A stretch of DNA of 7,696 nucleotides from JASFEQ01 sp050122535 (GCA_050122535.1 JASFIT010000220.1:1-7696); one strand, 5' to 3'; shown: positions 1 to 5,536, numbered from the stretch's first letter. Numbers and translations are program-made. Notes: generated from the sequence alone by a model not told the origin.

Positions 1-1
1 G

Positions 2-250
2 GGACGCACTGACGCCAGGGTGATTGTGACCATGGACTTCAAAGATGATGCCTTCAGCGTCTCTGTGATGGACGAGGGAAATGGCATACCGGAAATGCCC
101 GAAGCACCGGACATAGACAAAAAAATCGAAGAGCTGGAGACTCCAAGAGGGCTCGGCATATATTTAATGAAACAGCTTACGGACCAGGTGGATTTCAATG
201 CACAAGGCGACGGCCACGTCGTCCGCATGGTGATCAAGCTGAGGGGCTGA
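2..250 (+). CDS. Anti-sigma factor kinase, RsbW/SpoIIAB type (HATPase_c_2), C-terminal part
   Basis: This reading frame is open from the left edge, so the gene is cut and only its last 82 residues are present. A GTG at 20 could be taken as a start, but the frame continues upstream of it and the fold would be incomplete, so I treat it as internal. The fragment holds an ATP-binding G1 box, DEGNGIP (fragment residues 24-30), and a glycine-rich lid box, TPRGLGIYLM (47-56), followed by a closing beta strand (VVRMVIKL). This order is that of GHKL-fold serine kinases which bind sigma factors or other partners and phosphorylate STAS antagonists. The N-box with the catalytic residue would lie before the window. 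The STAS gene downstream fits a partner-switching pair. The family call is firm; the target (a sigma factor or another output protein) cannot be told. Confidence 0.88.
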   Translation, partial: GRTDARVIVTMDFKDDAFSVSVMDEGNGIPEMPEAPDIDKKIEELETPRGLGIYLMKQLTDQVDFNAQGDGHVVRMVIKLRG

Positions 251-260
251 CGCCCGTCAA

Positions 261-300
261 GTGACTAAAGTGATCTAAAGTGAACTAAAGTGTCTAAAGT
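261..300. repeat. Degenerate 9-10 bp tandem repeat, consensus GTGANCTAAA
   Basis: Four units follow each other directly after the kinase stop codon: GTGACTAAA, GTGATCTAAA, GTGAACTAAA and GTGTCTAAA, with the array ending in GT. Only the one or two bases before CTAAA vary. It does not form a hairpin or match a promoter. It is one of three short-period arrays of different unit length in the gaps of this window. Confidence 0.8.
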
Positions 301-342
301 TTCCGGAACTGAATGAGCTGGCTTGAGAGTCTTTACATTCTA

Positions 343-371
343 ACCCATTATTCCATTATTCAATGAATTCC
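343..371 (-). repeat. Octamer-family repeat units upstream of the first STAS gene
   Basis: Read on the + strand this stretch contains ATTATTCC, ATTATTCA and a degenerate ATGAATTCC. On the minus strand these are GGAATNNT-type octamers, the same family as the array at 3893-3956. Positions 343-361 match 4001-4019 at 18 of 19 bases, so this is a second copy of the same dispersed repeat. It ends just before the ribosome binding site of the following gene. Confidence 0.65.
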
Positions 372-384
372 TGAAAGGTTGGTT

Positions 385-738
385 ATGGCAAATAAGAACG
401 AAATCACTTTTGAAACCCACGGTGCAGTCACCCTGTTAGACATTAAAGGAGATGTTACCACCGATTCAGATTCCTTCCTAAAAGACGCCTACCAGAATGC
501 GACGGATCAAGGAACGAGCAAGATATTGCTAAAATTTGATCACGAAGCCTACATCAACAGTGGAGGCATTGCCGTGCTCATCCAGCTTCTCGCCGAAACG
601 AAAAGGAATAAACAGCAAATCGGTATTACCGGCCTTTCAGACCATTTCAACAAAATCTTTAACATGGTGGGAATTACCAAGTTTGCCAAGATTTACGGTA
701 ACGTAGAAGAAGCGCTGCAAGGCCTAGCTGCCTCATGA
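385..738 (+). CDS. STAS-domain anti-sigma factor antagonist (RsbV/SpoIIAA type), first copy
   Basis: A complete 117-residue single STAS domain, the usual size for this family. The start is the ATG at 385, preceded by AAAGG at 374-378 with a 6-base gap; an upstream in-frame TTG at 379 lies too close to that site. Such proteins bind an RsbW-type kinase when unphosphorylated and release its partner; phosphorylation on a serine in a D-S-[ST]-G loop breaks the complex. Here the loop reads YINSGGIAVL (residues 56-65), so the serine (S59) is kept, the preceding Asp is Asn and the following Ser/Thr is Gly. Asp23 of the conserved GD/GE strand end is present. The C-terminal half (GITGLSDHFNKIF, then MVGITKFAKIY) is very similar to the second STAS protein at 1499. 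The kinase immediately upstream is the obvious candidate partner. Role is family-based inference; fold assignment is strong. Confidence 0.9.
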   Translation: MANKNEITFETHGAVTLLDIKGDVTTDSDSFLKDAYQNATDQGTSKILLKFDHEAYINSGGIAVLIQLLAETKRNKQQIGITGLSDHFNKIFNMVGITKFAKIYGNVEEALQGLAAS

Positions 739-749
739 AAGAATCACCA

Positions 750-783
750 CCCCAGTTAAATAGCCCTTCGGGATTTAACGGGG
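750..783. other. Strong imperfect hairpin after the first STAS gene
   Basis: CCCC and GTTAAAT on the left pair with ATTTAAC and GGGG on the right, separated by one unpaired A on the left. The inside closes with CCC/GGG around TTC, next to a two-base AG bulge. It starts 12 bases after the STAS stop codon, but no T-run follows on the + strand, so an intrinsic terminator is not supported. It may stabilise or process the mRNA end, or be a dispersed palindrome. Confidence 0.5.
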
Positions 784-855
784 CAGAAACGTATTCGCTT
801 ACCGCATAGCGCGAAGGACTGAGCATTTGAGTATGTTGAGAAGCCTTTCTTAATC

Positions 856-890
856 GCTCCATGCTCCGTGCTCTTTGCGCCATGCTATTA
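856..890. repeat. Degenerate 7-bp tandem repeat, consensus GCTCCAT
   Basis: Five heptamers in register: GCTCCAT, GCTCCGT, GCTCTTT, GCGCCAT and GCTATTA. The array runs directly into the ribosome binding site of the cNMP-binding-like gene. It is distinct in unit length from the 9-10 bp array at 261 and the 8-bp array at 3893. Confidence 0.65.
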
Positions 891-900
891 GGGAGGTGAT
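891..900 (+). promoter_or_regulatory. Very strong ribosome binding site for the cNMP-binding-like gene
   Basis: GGGAGGTGAT followed by CC is almost a full complement of the 16S rRNA 3' end. The GGAGG core (892-896) lies 8 bases before the ATG at 905, which fixes that start over an in-frame ATG at 875 that lies upstream of this site within the heptamer array. Confidence 0.85.
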
Positions 901-904
901 CCAT

Positions 905-1375
905 ATGGATTTGCCTTTGGGGTATCTTTTCAAGGGTCTCAATGAAGATCAACTGGGAAGGATCATGGCCATCACCAGGGAAGTTTCCATGGAAGATGGA
1001 GAAGTGATCTTCAAAGAGGGAGAAGAGTCGGGGGCCGTTTATATTCTTAAGAACGGGGCTGTCGAGCTGATAACCCAGGTTGAAAATGATTTCGAGTTGC
1101 CCATAGCCACATTACGTAAACCCGGTGAAATCGTCGGCACATCGGCACTCGTTTCCCCTTGCCAATATAGCCTCACAGCACGTTGTACAGGAAAGGGTAC
1201 CCTTCTCAGCATAGATCGATCAGCTCTGCTGGAAGCCATGTCAGAGGATCCTGATCTCGGCTACATCATCATGACCAATCTTGCAAAATACTTTTTCGAT
1301 AAGCTTAAAGAAACCCGCCAGGAGTTGAGAATTCATTTTCACAATTTCAAAACGCTTTTTATACAAGCTCACTAA
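905..1375 (+). CDS. Stand-alone cyclic-nucleotide-binding-like domain protein (Crp/cNBD fold, no DNA-binding domain)
   Basis: A 156-residue protein, about the length of one cNMP-binding domain. Typical features are the N-terminal helix (LFKGLNEDQLGRI, 8-20), the beta-roll entry DGEVIFKEGEESGAVYILKNGAVEL (31-55, in part), the phosphate-cassette region starting at PGEIVGTSAL (73-82), the return strand GTLLSID and a C-terminal helix (121-143). No helix-turn-helix follows, so it is not a Crp-type regulator. The two residues that normally hold the cyclic phosphate are changed: the Glu after the cassette Gly is Thr79, and the Arg is Tyr88 by direct alignment. It may therefore bind another ligand, bind weakly, or act only as a protein-protein module. 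It sits between two STAS genes and upstream of a nucleotide cyclase, which suggests a link to that pathway. Fold: confident; ligand: unknown. Confidence 0.85.
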   Translation: MDLPLGYLFKGLNEDQLGRIMAITREVSMEDGEVIFKEGEESGAVYILKNGAVELITQVENDFELPIATLRKPGEIVGTSALVSPCQYSLTARCTGKGTLLSIDRSALLEAMSEDPDLGYIIMTNLAKYFFDKLKETRQELRIHFHNFKTLFIQAH

Positions 1376-1455
1376 TAGGCGCCTGAAAAGAGCCCTGGCT
1401 CTAGCAATGCTGCGAGAGAAAGAAAACGAAACATTCGAATATCGTCATAATAACA

Positions 1456-1486
1456 GTTAAGGGGTCGGTGAATCGACCAAGGTAAC
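1456..1486 (+). promoter_or_regulatory. Hairpin directly upstream of the second STAS gene's ribosome binding site
   Basis: GGTCG (1463-1467) pairs with CGACC (1474-1478) around a 6-base loop. Outer GTTA (1456-1459) can pair with TAAC (1483-1486) across a small internal loop. The ribosome binding site GGAGGGG (1487-1493) starts at the next base, so the structure could influence translation initiation. The stems are short and no known RNA element was recognised. Confidence 0.3.
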
Positions 1487-1498
1487 GGAGGGGAATAT

Positions 1499-1861
1499 AT
1501 GCTAGCGCACACGACCGAAATTAGTATAGATAGACAGGGTGCCCTAACCATTTTTGACATCAGGGGATATGTTTCCATGGATGCTGGACCCGCCATCGAA
1601 GAGGCATACGAGATCATAGATCCCGAGACGGTGAAGAACATACTTTTGAGATTTGACGAGGAGACTTACTTTAACAGTGAAGGTATTAAATCGATTCTGG
1701 AAATCCTTGTTGAAGCGATGAAAAATGATCAGAAAGTGGGAATAACGGGCCTTTCAAAGCATTTCAAAAAGATTTTTGGCATGGTTGGGATTACGAAGTT
1801 AGCGACAATTTTCGAAAGTGAAAATGATGCCCTGGAGGGCCTTGGCGCCGTAAAAAAATGA
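1499..1861 (+). CDS. STAS-domain anti-sigma factor antagonist, second copy
   Basis: A complete 120-residue STAS protein. The ATG at 1499 follows GGAGG (1487-1491) by 7 bases. It aligns without gaps to the STAS protein at 385, with roughly 45% identical residues by eye. The closest stretch is the C-terminal half (VGITGLSKHFKKIF, then MVGITKLATIF). The phospho-acceptor loop reads YFNSEGIKSI (residues 57-66): Ser60 is kept, the preceding Asp is Asn, and the small residue after Ser is Glu61. The Asp of the first copy's GD motif is Tyr24 here. A glutamate next to the acceptor serine could change or mimic phosphorylation state, so this copy may answer differently to a kinase. The two copies flank the cNMP-binding-like gene, consistent with duplication and divergence within one pathway. 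Exact partner unknown. Confidence 0.9.
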   Translation: MLAHTTEISIDRQGALTIFDIRGYVSMDAGPAIEEAYEIIDPETVKNILLRFDEETYFNSEGIKSILEILVEAMKNDQKVGITGLSKHFKKIFGMVGITKLATIFESENDALEGLGAVKK

Positions 1862-1958
1862 ATCTCTCCGACCAACGGTAGGAGCTTCTGGTTCCTTAAT
1901 TCGTCATAGATGGAAGGATGACAACACCAACTTGAATGTTGATTACCGATCCTTAAAC

Positions 1959-2038
1959 TGTCATGCCCGCGAAAGCGGGCATCCAGCACTCTATGTCTTT
2001 GAGGTGTCATCTGGATTCCCGCCTGCGCGGGAATGACA
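1959..2038. repeat. Palindromic MITE-like dispersed repeat with 28-bp inverted arms
   Basis: The left arm (1959-1986) and right arm (2011-2038) are inverted copies of one 28-bp sequence, starting TGTCAT on the left and ending ATGACA on the right, with only a few mismatches. Each arm has its own small palindrome (CCCGC GAAA GCGGG on the left, CCCGC CTGC GCGGG on the right). The 24-base centre is not repeated. Read on the minus strand it gives FVIPAQAGIQ and later DARFRGHD, a pattern often mis-annotated as protein in proteobacterial genomes. No transposase is present, so this is a non-autonomous or palindromic-unit repeat. I found no clear target-site duplication. Each arm can form a hairpin, but no T-run follows. 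Confidence 0.85.
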
Positions 2039-2104
2039 AAGTATGCCATTCATCCCCGCTCTGAAAAGCGGTGCGTGCCGGCGAAGGCGACTAAAGAGGG
2101 TTCA

Positions 2105-3883
2105 ATGAGAGGTTCAGAAGACATTCAGACTGAACTCGACAGGCGAGTACACTATTTGAGGACCCTTTATGATGTGAGTAAGGAACTGTTCGGGATCATT
2201 GATTTCGAAGGGATTCTCAGAAAATTTTTGATGATGACAACTGGCAACTTCGGGGTGGTCGAAGGCTTTGTTTCGTCTCTAGATATTTCCTCCAAAGAGG
2301 TAACCCATTTCGTTTCTGTTGGATTTGGTGAAGAAGAGCAAACTTCGTTGTCAAAAAGTGCCACTCAGTTTCTCACAGATGGGAAAAAAGAAGAGGCAGT
2401 GCTCGATGGCCCCAGTCTTGAAGGCCTTGGACGTTTCCCCAGAATTGTTGCCTGTCTACTTCCCTTCAGCGTGGACGAGAGCACTGTAGGCCTCCTCGGC
2501 CTTGGCGCCAAAATCGTGGGTGAGCCGTACAATGAGGAGGACAGAGAGCTTCTCGTGACCCTCATTAACAATCTGGTTGTGGCACTAAGGAACGCCCGAG
2601 CCTTTGAGGATATAAAATGCCTTAGCCTGGACGTGCAAGAAAAGAACGTCCAACTGGAAAAGGCGTTAGATGACCTGGATCGCCGGGTCTACCATCTAAA
2701 GACCCTGTATGACGTGAGTAGGGACATATTTAGCTCGGTAGATTTCGATGTTATCCTCAAGAACTTTTTACTAATGACCATGGGCAACTTTGGTGTCATG
2801 AAAGCGCTCCTGCTGACTATTGAAATCCCATCTGGAGAAATCAATCACTTCCAGTCAAACGGATATTTAGATGTCAATGTGATCGGACTACGAGAAAGTG
2901 TAAGGCAGTTCTTATTGGAGCGAGTTGGAGGAGATGGAATCGAACATGTTGAGGTTCTGTCAGAACCCCTCCCCGAAGTGGCCTGTGCTGTGCCCTTCAC
3001 GTTGGATAACGAGTGCGCTGGTTTTCTGGGACTGGGAGCCAAACTTGTGGGCAAACCCTATAACGAAGACGACAAGGAGCTTCTTGTCACCCTCGTTAAC
3101 AATTTGGTCGTGGCCTTAAAAAACGCTATTTCCTTTGAGAATATCAAGCGTCTTAACCTGGAGTTGCAGGAGAAAAACAGGCAGCTGACAAAGACACTTA
3201 AGGAGCTTCGGGCCGCCTTGAAAAAGATAGCCATTCTTGAAAGCATCAAGGCGAATCTATCCAAGTTTGCACCGACCACCGTTACCAGGATGATTGAAGG
3301 ATCCCCTACTGGGGAAATCGGCGAAGCTCAGGAACGAGATTGTAGCGTCCTCTTTCTCGATATAGAAGGATACACAACGCTCACTGAGACGATCGGGCCC
3401 ACTGAGATGAACAGGGTTATAGAGAAATATTTTTCCGCATTTATGGAGTCTATCTACCAGAATAATGGCGATGTGACTGAGACGTCGGGTGATGGCCTCA
3501 TGGTGATCTACCTGAATGATGACGAAAAAACCAACGCCTTGGAAGCCGTGCGCACGGCTGTTATGATACGAGAAAGGGCTGGACTCATAAACCGGGAGGA
3601 CAATATCCTTTCCGAACCTCTTGTTATCAACATGGGAATTTGCTCTGGCGAAGCCTTTGTGGGAGCGACAAAATTAGAAAGTCTAACAGGCTCTCGATGG
3701 ACATATACCTCCCACGGCATCCCCACCAATGTGGCGGCAAGGATCTGCGGCAAAGCGACCGGGGGTGATGTACTGGTCTCCAAGGAAACGGCTGACAGGA
3801 TCAAAGAGCACTTTTCTCCACAATATCTGGGCAAATTTGGCCTTAAGAACGTGTCAGAGGAGGTTGAAATTTACGCAGTGTAA
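2105..3883 (+). CDS. Class III nucleotide cyclase with two tandem GAF-like sensor domains
   Basis: Start at ATG 2105, with GAGG at 2096-2099 five bases upstream. An in-frame ATG at 2033 lies inside the palindromic repeat and has no such site. The 592-residue protein has no signal peptide or membrane segment, so it should be cytoplasmic. Residues 11-190 and 191-370 are two copies of one 180-residue unit: LDRRV..L.TLYDVS, a GAF-like body with GLGAK.VG.PYNE.D.ELLVTL.NNLVVAL, then a coiled-coil (QEKN.QL). The class III catalytic domain fills about 408-592. Metal-binding Asp419 (LFLDIEGYT) and Asp463 (SGDGLM) are present, as are the transition-state pair Asn542 and Arg546 (TNVAAR). The base-selecting Lys is Glu459, as in guanylate cyclases, and the second selecting position is Thr535, as in many bacterial class IIIb enzymes. 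Catalysis looks intact, product (cAMP, cGMP or other) uncertain. The GAF-like domains probably sense a small ligand or the signalling partners encoded upstream. Confidence 0.92.
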   Translation: MRGSEDIQTELDRRVHYLRTLYDVSKELFGIIDFEGILRKFLMMTTGNFGVVEGFVSSLDISSKEVTHFVSVGFGEEEQTSLSKSATQFLTDGKKEEAVLDGPSLEGLGRFPRIVACLLPFSVDESTVGLLGLGAKIVGEPYNEEDRELLVTLINNLVVALRNARAFEDIKCLSLDVQEKNVQLEKALDDLDRRVYHLKTLYDVSRDIFSSVDFDVILKNFLLMTMGNFGVMKALLLTIEIPSGEINHFQSNGYLDVNVIGLRESVRQFLLERVGGDGIEHVEVLSEPLPEVACAVPFTLDNECAGFLGLGAKLVGKPYNEDDKELLVTLVNNLVVALKNAISFENIKRLNLELQEKNRQLTKTLKELRAALKKIAILESIKANLSKFAPTTVTRMIEGSPTGEIGEAQERDCSVLFLDIEGYTTLTETIGPTEMNRVIEKYFSAFMESIYQNNGDVTETSGDGLMVIYLNDDEKTNALEAVRTAVMIRERAGLINREDNILSEPLVINMGICSGEAFVGATKLESLTGSRWTYTSHGIPTNVAARICGKATGGDVLVSKETADRIKEHFSPQYLGKFGLKNVSEEVEIYAV

Positions 3884-3892
3884 GAGTGGACT

Positions 3893-3956
3893 GGAGCATC
3901 GGAGTGTTGGAGTATTGGAGCGGTGGAATCCTGGAATACTGGAATATTGGAATCAT
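3893..3956 (+). repeat. 8-bp tandem array, consensus GGA[AG]NNNT, eight units
   Basis: Eight octamers follow each other exactly in register: GGAGCATC, GGAGTGTT, GGAGTATT, GGAGCGGT, GGAATCCT, GGAATACT, GGAATATT and GGAATCAT. The first four begin GGAG and the last four GGAA, suggesting block duplication. The array begins 9 bases after the cyclase stop codon. It is non-coding; an open frame across it is an effect of the lack of stop codons in the repeat. Confidence 0.85.
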
Positions 3957-4004
3957 GAGGTTGAAGAAAAAGAATAAAAATGGCAAGGTCCTCTTTCACG
4001 ACCC

Positions 4005-4083
4005 AGTATTCCATTATTCCTGCCCGCCATCGCGAGCCTATGCTCCCTCAGGCGAGGCGGGCGGGCCATCATTCCATCATTCC
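4005..4083 (-). repeat. Inverted octamer units split by a GC-rich palindrome
   Basis: Four units of the same octamer family lie in the opposite orientation (+ strand AGTATTCC and ATTATTCC at 4005-4020, then ATCATTCC twice at 4068-4083). Between them, at 4021-4067, sits a 47-base palindromic insert. In it, GCCCGCC (4022-4028) pairs with GGCGGGC (4056-4062), and TCGC (4030-4033) pairs with GCGA (4052-4055) across one bulged A. The insert breaks the array exactly at a unit boundary. CCAGTATTCC at 4003-4012 is also the exact complement of 3933-3942 in the upstream array, so the whole spacer can fold back on itself. The downstream end reaches the ribosome binding region of the synthase gene. Confidence 0.7.
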
Positions 4084-4096
4084 ATATGAGAGGCTT

Positions 4097-5389
4097 ATGA
4101 AGAAGAGAGTGGTTATAACCGGACTGGGACCCGTCACCCCAATAGGGCATGGCAAAGAAGAATATTGGAAAGCTCTGATTAAGGGAAAGTCTGGAGGGAA
4201 AAGAATACATTTTGAAGGGTTTGACATGGACCAGTATGCTTCACAGGTCGCATGTCCCATTGAAGGCTTCTCGCTCACCGATTTCGTTGAGCGATCTAAA
4301 GATCAGAAATACCTGGGCAGGACTTCAGCATTTGCCCTTGCCGGGACGAAATTGGCACTGGACGATTCCGGATTTGAACTGGAATTTGTCGAAAAAGGTC
4401 GGGGGTTAGGGGACTATATTGTCAAGAATATGGATTTGGAAAAGATCGGGGTCATCATCGGGGTTGGTGTTGAAAATATGGATATTTGTGAGAAAAACTA
4501 TCAAAAGTTTCTTGAACACAGGGGCCCAAAAAAGATCTCACCTTTTGCCCTTCCCCACGTTCAAATCGGTTCGGTGCCAGCGAATGTATCCAAGAATTAC
4601 GGCCTGAAGGGAACGACTTTCAATGTTTCTACCGCCTGTGCCTCTGCAGTTCATGCGATCATTGAGGCATACAAACAGATTCTCCTGGGAGAGGAGACTG
4701 TGATGGTGGCTGGGGGAGCGGATGCGTGCATTACACCCTATGTTTTCGGGGGTTTCGTGGCCCTAAGGGCCATGAGTAAGAGAAATAACGAACCGCAAAA
4801 GGCCTCAAGACCTTTTGACAAGGACAGGGATGGTTTTGTGATGGGGGAGGGTTCGGGCATGATTATTCTCGAGGAATTAAGCCATGCCCTGGACAGGGGC
4901 GCACCTATTTACTGTGAACTGGCAGGGTTTGGCGCCACTTCAGACGCATATCATATTACGGCACCAGATCCCGACCCAGAAATGCAGGCCAAGGCGATGA
5001 CAGATGCATTGAAAACGGCAAATGCGTCTCCTGAAGAGATTGATTATATTAATGGGCATGGAACATCCACGCCCTTGAATGATCCCACTGAAACCTTTGC
5101 GATCAAAAAAGCCCTTGGGAATCATGCATACAAAGTCCCCATCAGTTCCACCAAATCCATGACGGGTCATTTGATCGGGGGATCAGGAGGGATAGAAATC
5201 ATCGCGACTGCCCTCTCCATCCAAAGAGGGATAATACATCCCACAATCAACTTCGAAAGCCCAGGGGAAGGTTGTGATCTGAATTATGTCCCCAATCAAC
5301 CCCTGGAGACGTCTGTTCGAAAGGCATTGAAAAACAGTTTTGCCTTTGGCGGACAAAATGCCGCCGTCGTATTAGAGAAATACGAATAG
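4097..5389 (+). CDS. fabF: Beta-ketoacyl-[acyl-carrier-protein] synthase II (FabF type)
   Basis: Condenses malonyl-ACP with a growing acyl-ACP in type II fatty acid synthesis, in the cytoplasm. The start is the ATG at 4097 (MKKRVVITGLG, the usual FabF opening), with GAGAGG at 4088-4093 just upstream. The frame stays open back to 3980, but that part is translated repeat DNA. The thiolase-fold catalytic triad is complete: Cys181 (VSTACASA), His321 (NGHGTST) and His358 (KSMTGHLIGG). Lys353 and the C-terminal glycine loop (FAFGGQNAAVV, 416-426) are also present. At 430 residues it is slightly longer than typical FabF (about 410-415), with extra residues near 94-115 (FELEFVEKGRGLGDYIVKN) before the conserved GVIIG strand. 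No acpP, fabG or other fatty-acid gene is next to it, so it may be a second, specialised synthase and not the housekeeping copy. KasA/FabF subfamily paralogues cannot be excluded. Confidence 0.93.
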   Translation: MKKRVVITGLGPVTPIGHGKEEYWKALIKGKSGGKRIHFEGFDMDQYASQVACPIEGFSLTDFVERSKDQKYLGRTSAFALAGTKLALDDSGFELEFVEKGRGLGDYIVKNMDLEKIGVIIGVGVENMDICEKNYQKFLEHRGPKKISPFALPHVQIGSVPANVSKNYGLKGTTFNVSTACASAVHAIIEAYKQILLGEETVMVAGGADACITPYVFGGFVALRAMSKRNNEPQKASRPFDKDRDGFVMGEGSGMIILEELSHALDRGAPIYCELAGFGATSDAYHITAPDPDPEMQAKAMTDALKTANASPEEIDYINGHGTSTPLNDPTETFAIKKALGNHAYKVPISSTKSMTGHLIGGSGGIEIIATALSIQRGIIHPTINFESPGEGCDLNYVPNQPLETSVRKALKNSFAFGGQNAAVVLEKYE

Positions 5390-5419
5390 GGAAAGCTGCC
5401 CCCTCTCTTTTCTTTTGCT

Positions 5420-5448
5420 TTGACAAACAAGCTAATTTATCCTAAAAT
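5420..5448 (+). promoter_or_regulatory. Sigma-70-type promoter for the SPFH/zinc-ribbon genes
   Basis: A perfect -35 box TTGACA (5420-5425) is followed after 17 bases by TAAAAT (5443-5448), a one-mismatch -10 box. The spacer and downstream flank are AT-rich. Transcription would start near 5455 and give a leader of about 84 bases before the ATG at 5539. This is the best promoter match in the window and marks the SPFH gene pair as a unit separate from fabF. Confidence 0.75.
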
Positions 5449-5472
5449 AAACATAATCTAATAAGAAAGCTT

Positions 5473-5501
5473 AGCCCATCGGCCGGCAGGCCAGATGGGC
5501 T
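5473..5501 (+). promoter_or_regulatory. GC-rich leader hairpin (possible attenuator or terminator)
   Basis: A GCCCATC (5474-5480) pairs with GATGGGC T (5494-5501); inside it, GGCC (5481-5484) pairs with GGCC (5489-5492) around GGCA, with a single bulged A at 5493. That makes about 12 base pairs. The 3' flank is moderately T-rich (TTCTGCTTATTT), and AATAAG/CTTATT can add an outer stem. It could terminate fabF read-through or act as a 5' leader element, since it lies between the promoter and the ribosome binding site. No known riboswitch class was recognised. Confidence 0.5.
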
Positions 5502-5522
5502 TCTGCTTATTTCGGAAGGTAA

Positions 5523-5536
5523 AGGAGATAATGTAA
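5523..5536 (+). promoter_or_regulatory. Ribosome binding site overlapping a start-stop pair (ATG TAA)
   Basis: AGGAG at 5523-5527 is 11 bases from the ATG of the SPFH gene at 5539, a long gap. Only 3 bases after it lies ATGTAA (5531-5536), a start codon followed at once by a stop. The SPFH start is kept at 5539 because the ATG at 5531 is followed at once by a stop. The minimal start-stop pair could slow initiation, but may be chance. Confidence 0.4.

Noticed and set aside
323..359. Possible sigma-70 promoter before the first STAS gene (TTGAGA or TTTACA with CATTAT)
   Set aside because: The -10 matches are only 4 of 6 and lie within the octamer repeat; too weak to call.
1389..1402. AGAGCC/GGCTCT inverted repeat after the cNMP-binding-like gene as a terminator
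   Set aside because: Very short stem and loop with no T-run after it.
1932..1959. Possible promoter TTGAAT, 16 bp, TAAACT upstream of the cyclase
   Set aside because: Both boxes are poor and the palindromic repeat starts at its end; not supported.
1729..2049. 106-residue minus-strand open frame opening with MAYFVIPAQAGIQ
   Set aside because: It is the translated palindromic repeat plus the antisense of the second STAS gene; a known type of spurious protein.
250..2104. Cyclic-di-GMP or other riboswitch in the gaps of the signalling cluster
   Set aside because: No conserved riboswitch core was found; the gaps are mostly repeats and short hairpins.
3886..4210. Open frames on both strands across the cyclase-fabF spacer
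   Set aside because: Their predicted residues come from octamer and palindrome repeats (for example repeated HHSIIP-type strings), or overlap the fabF start.
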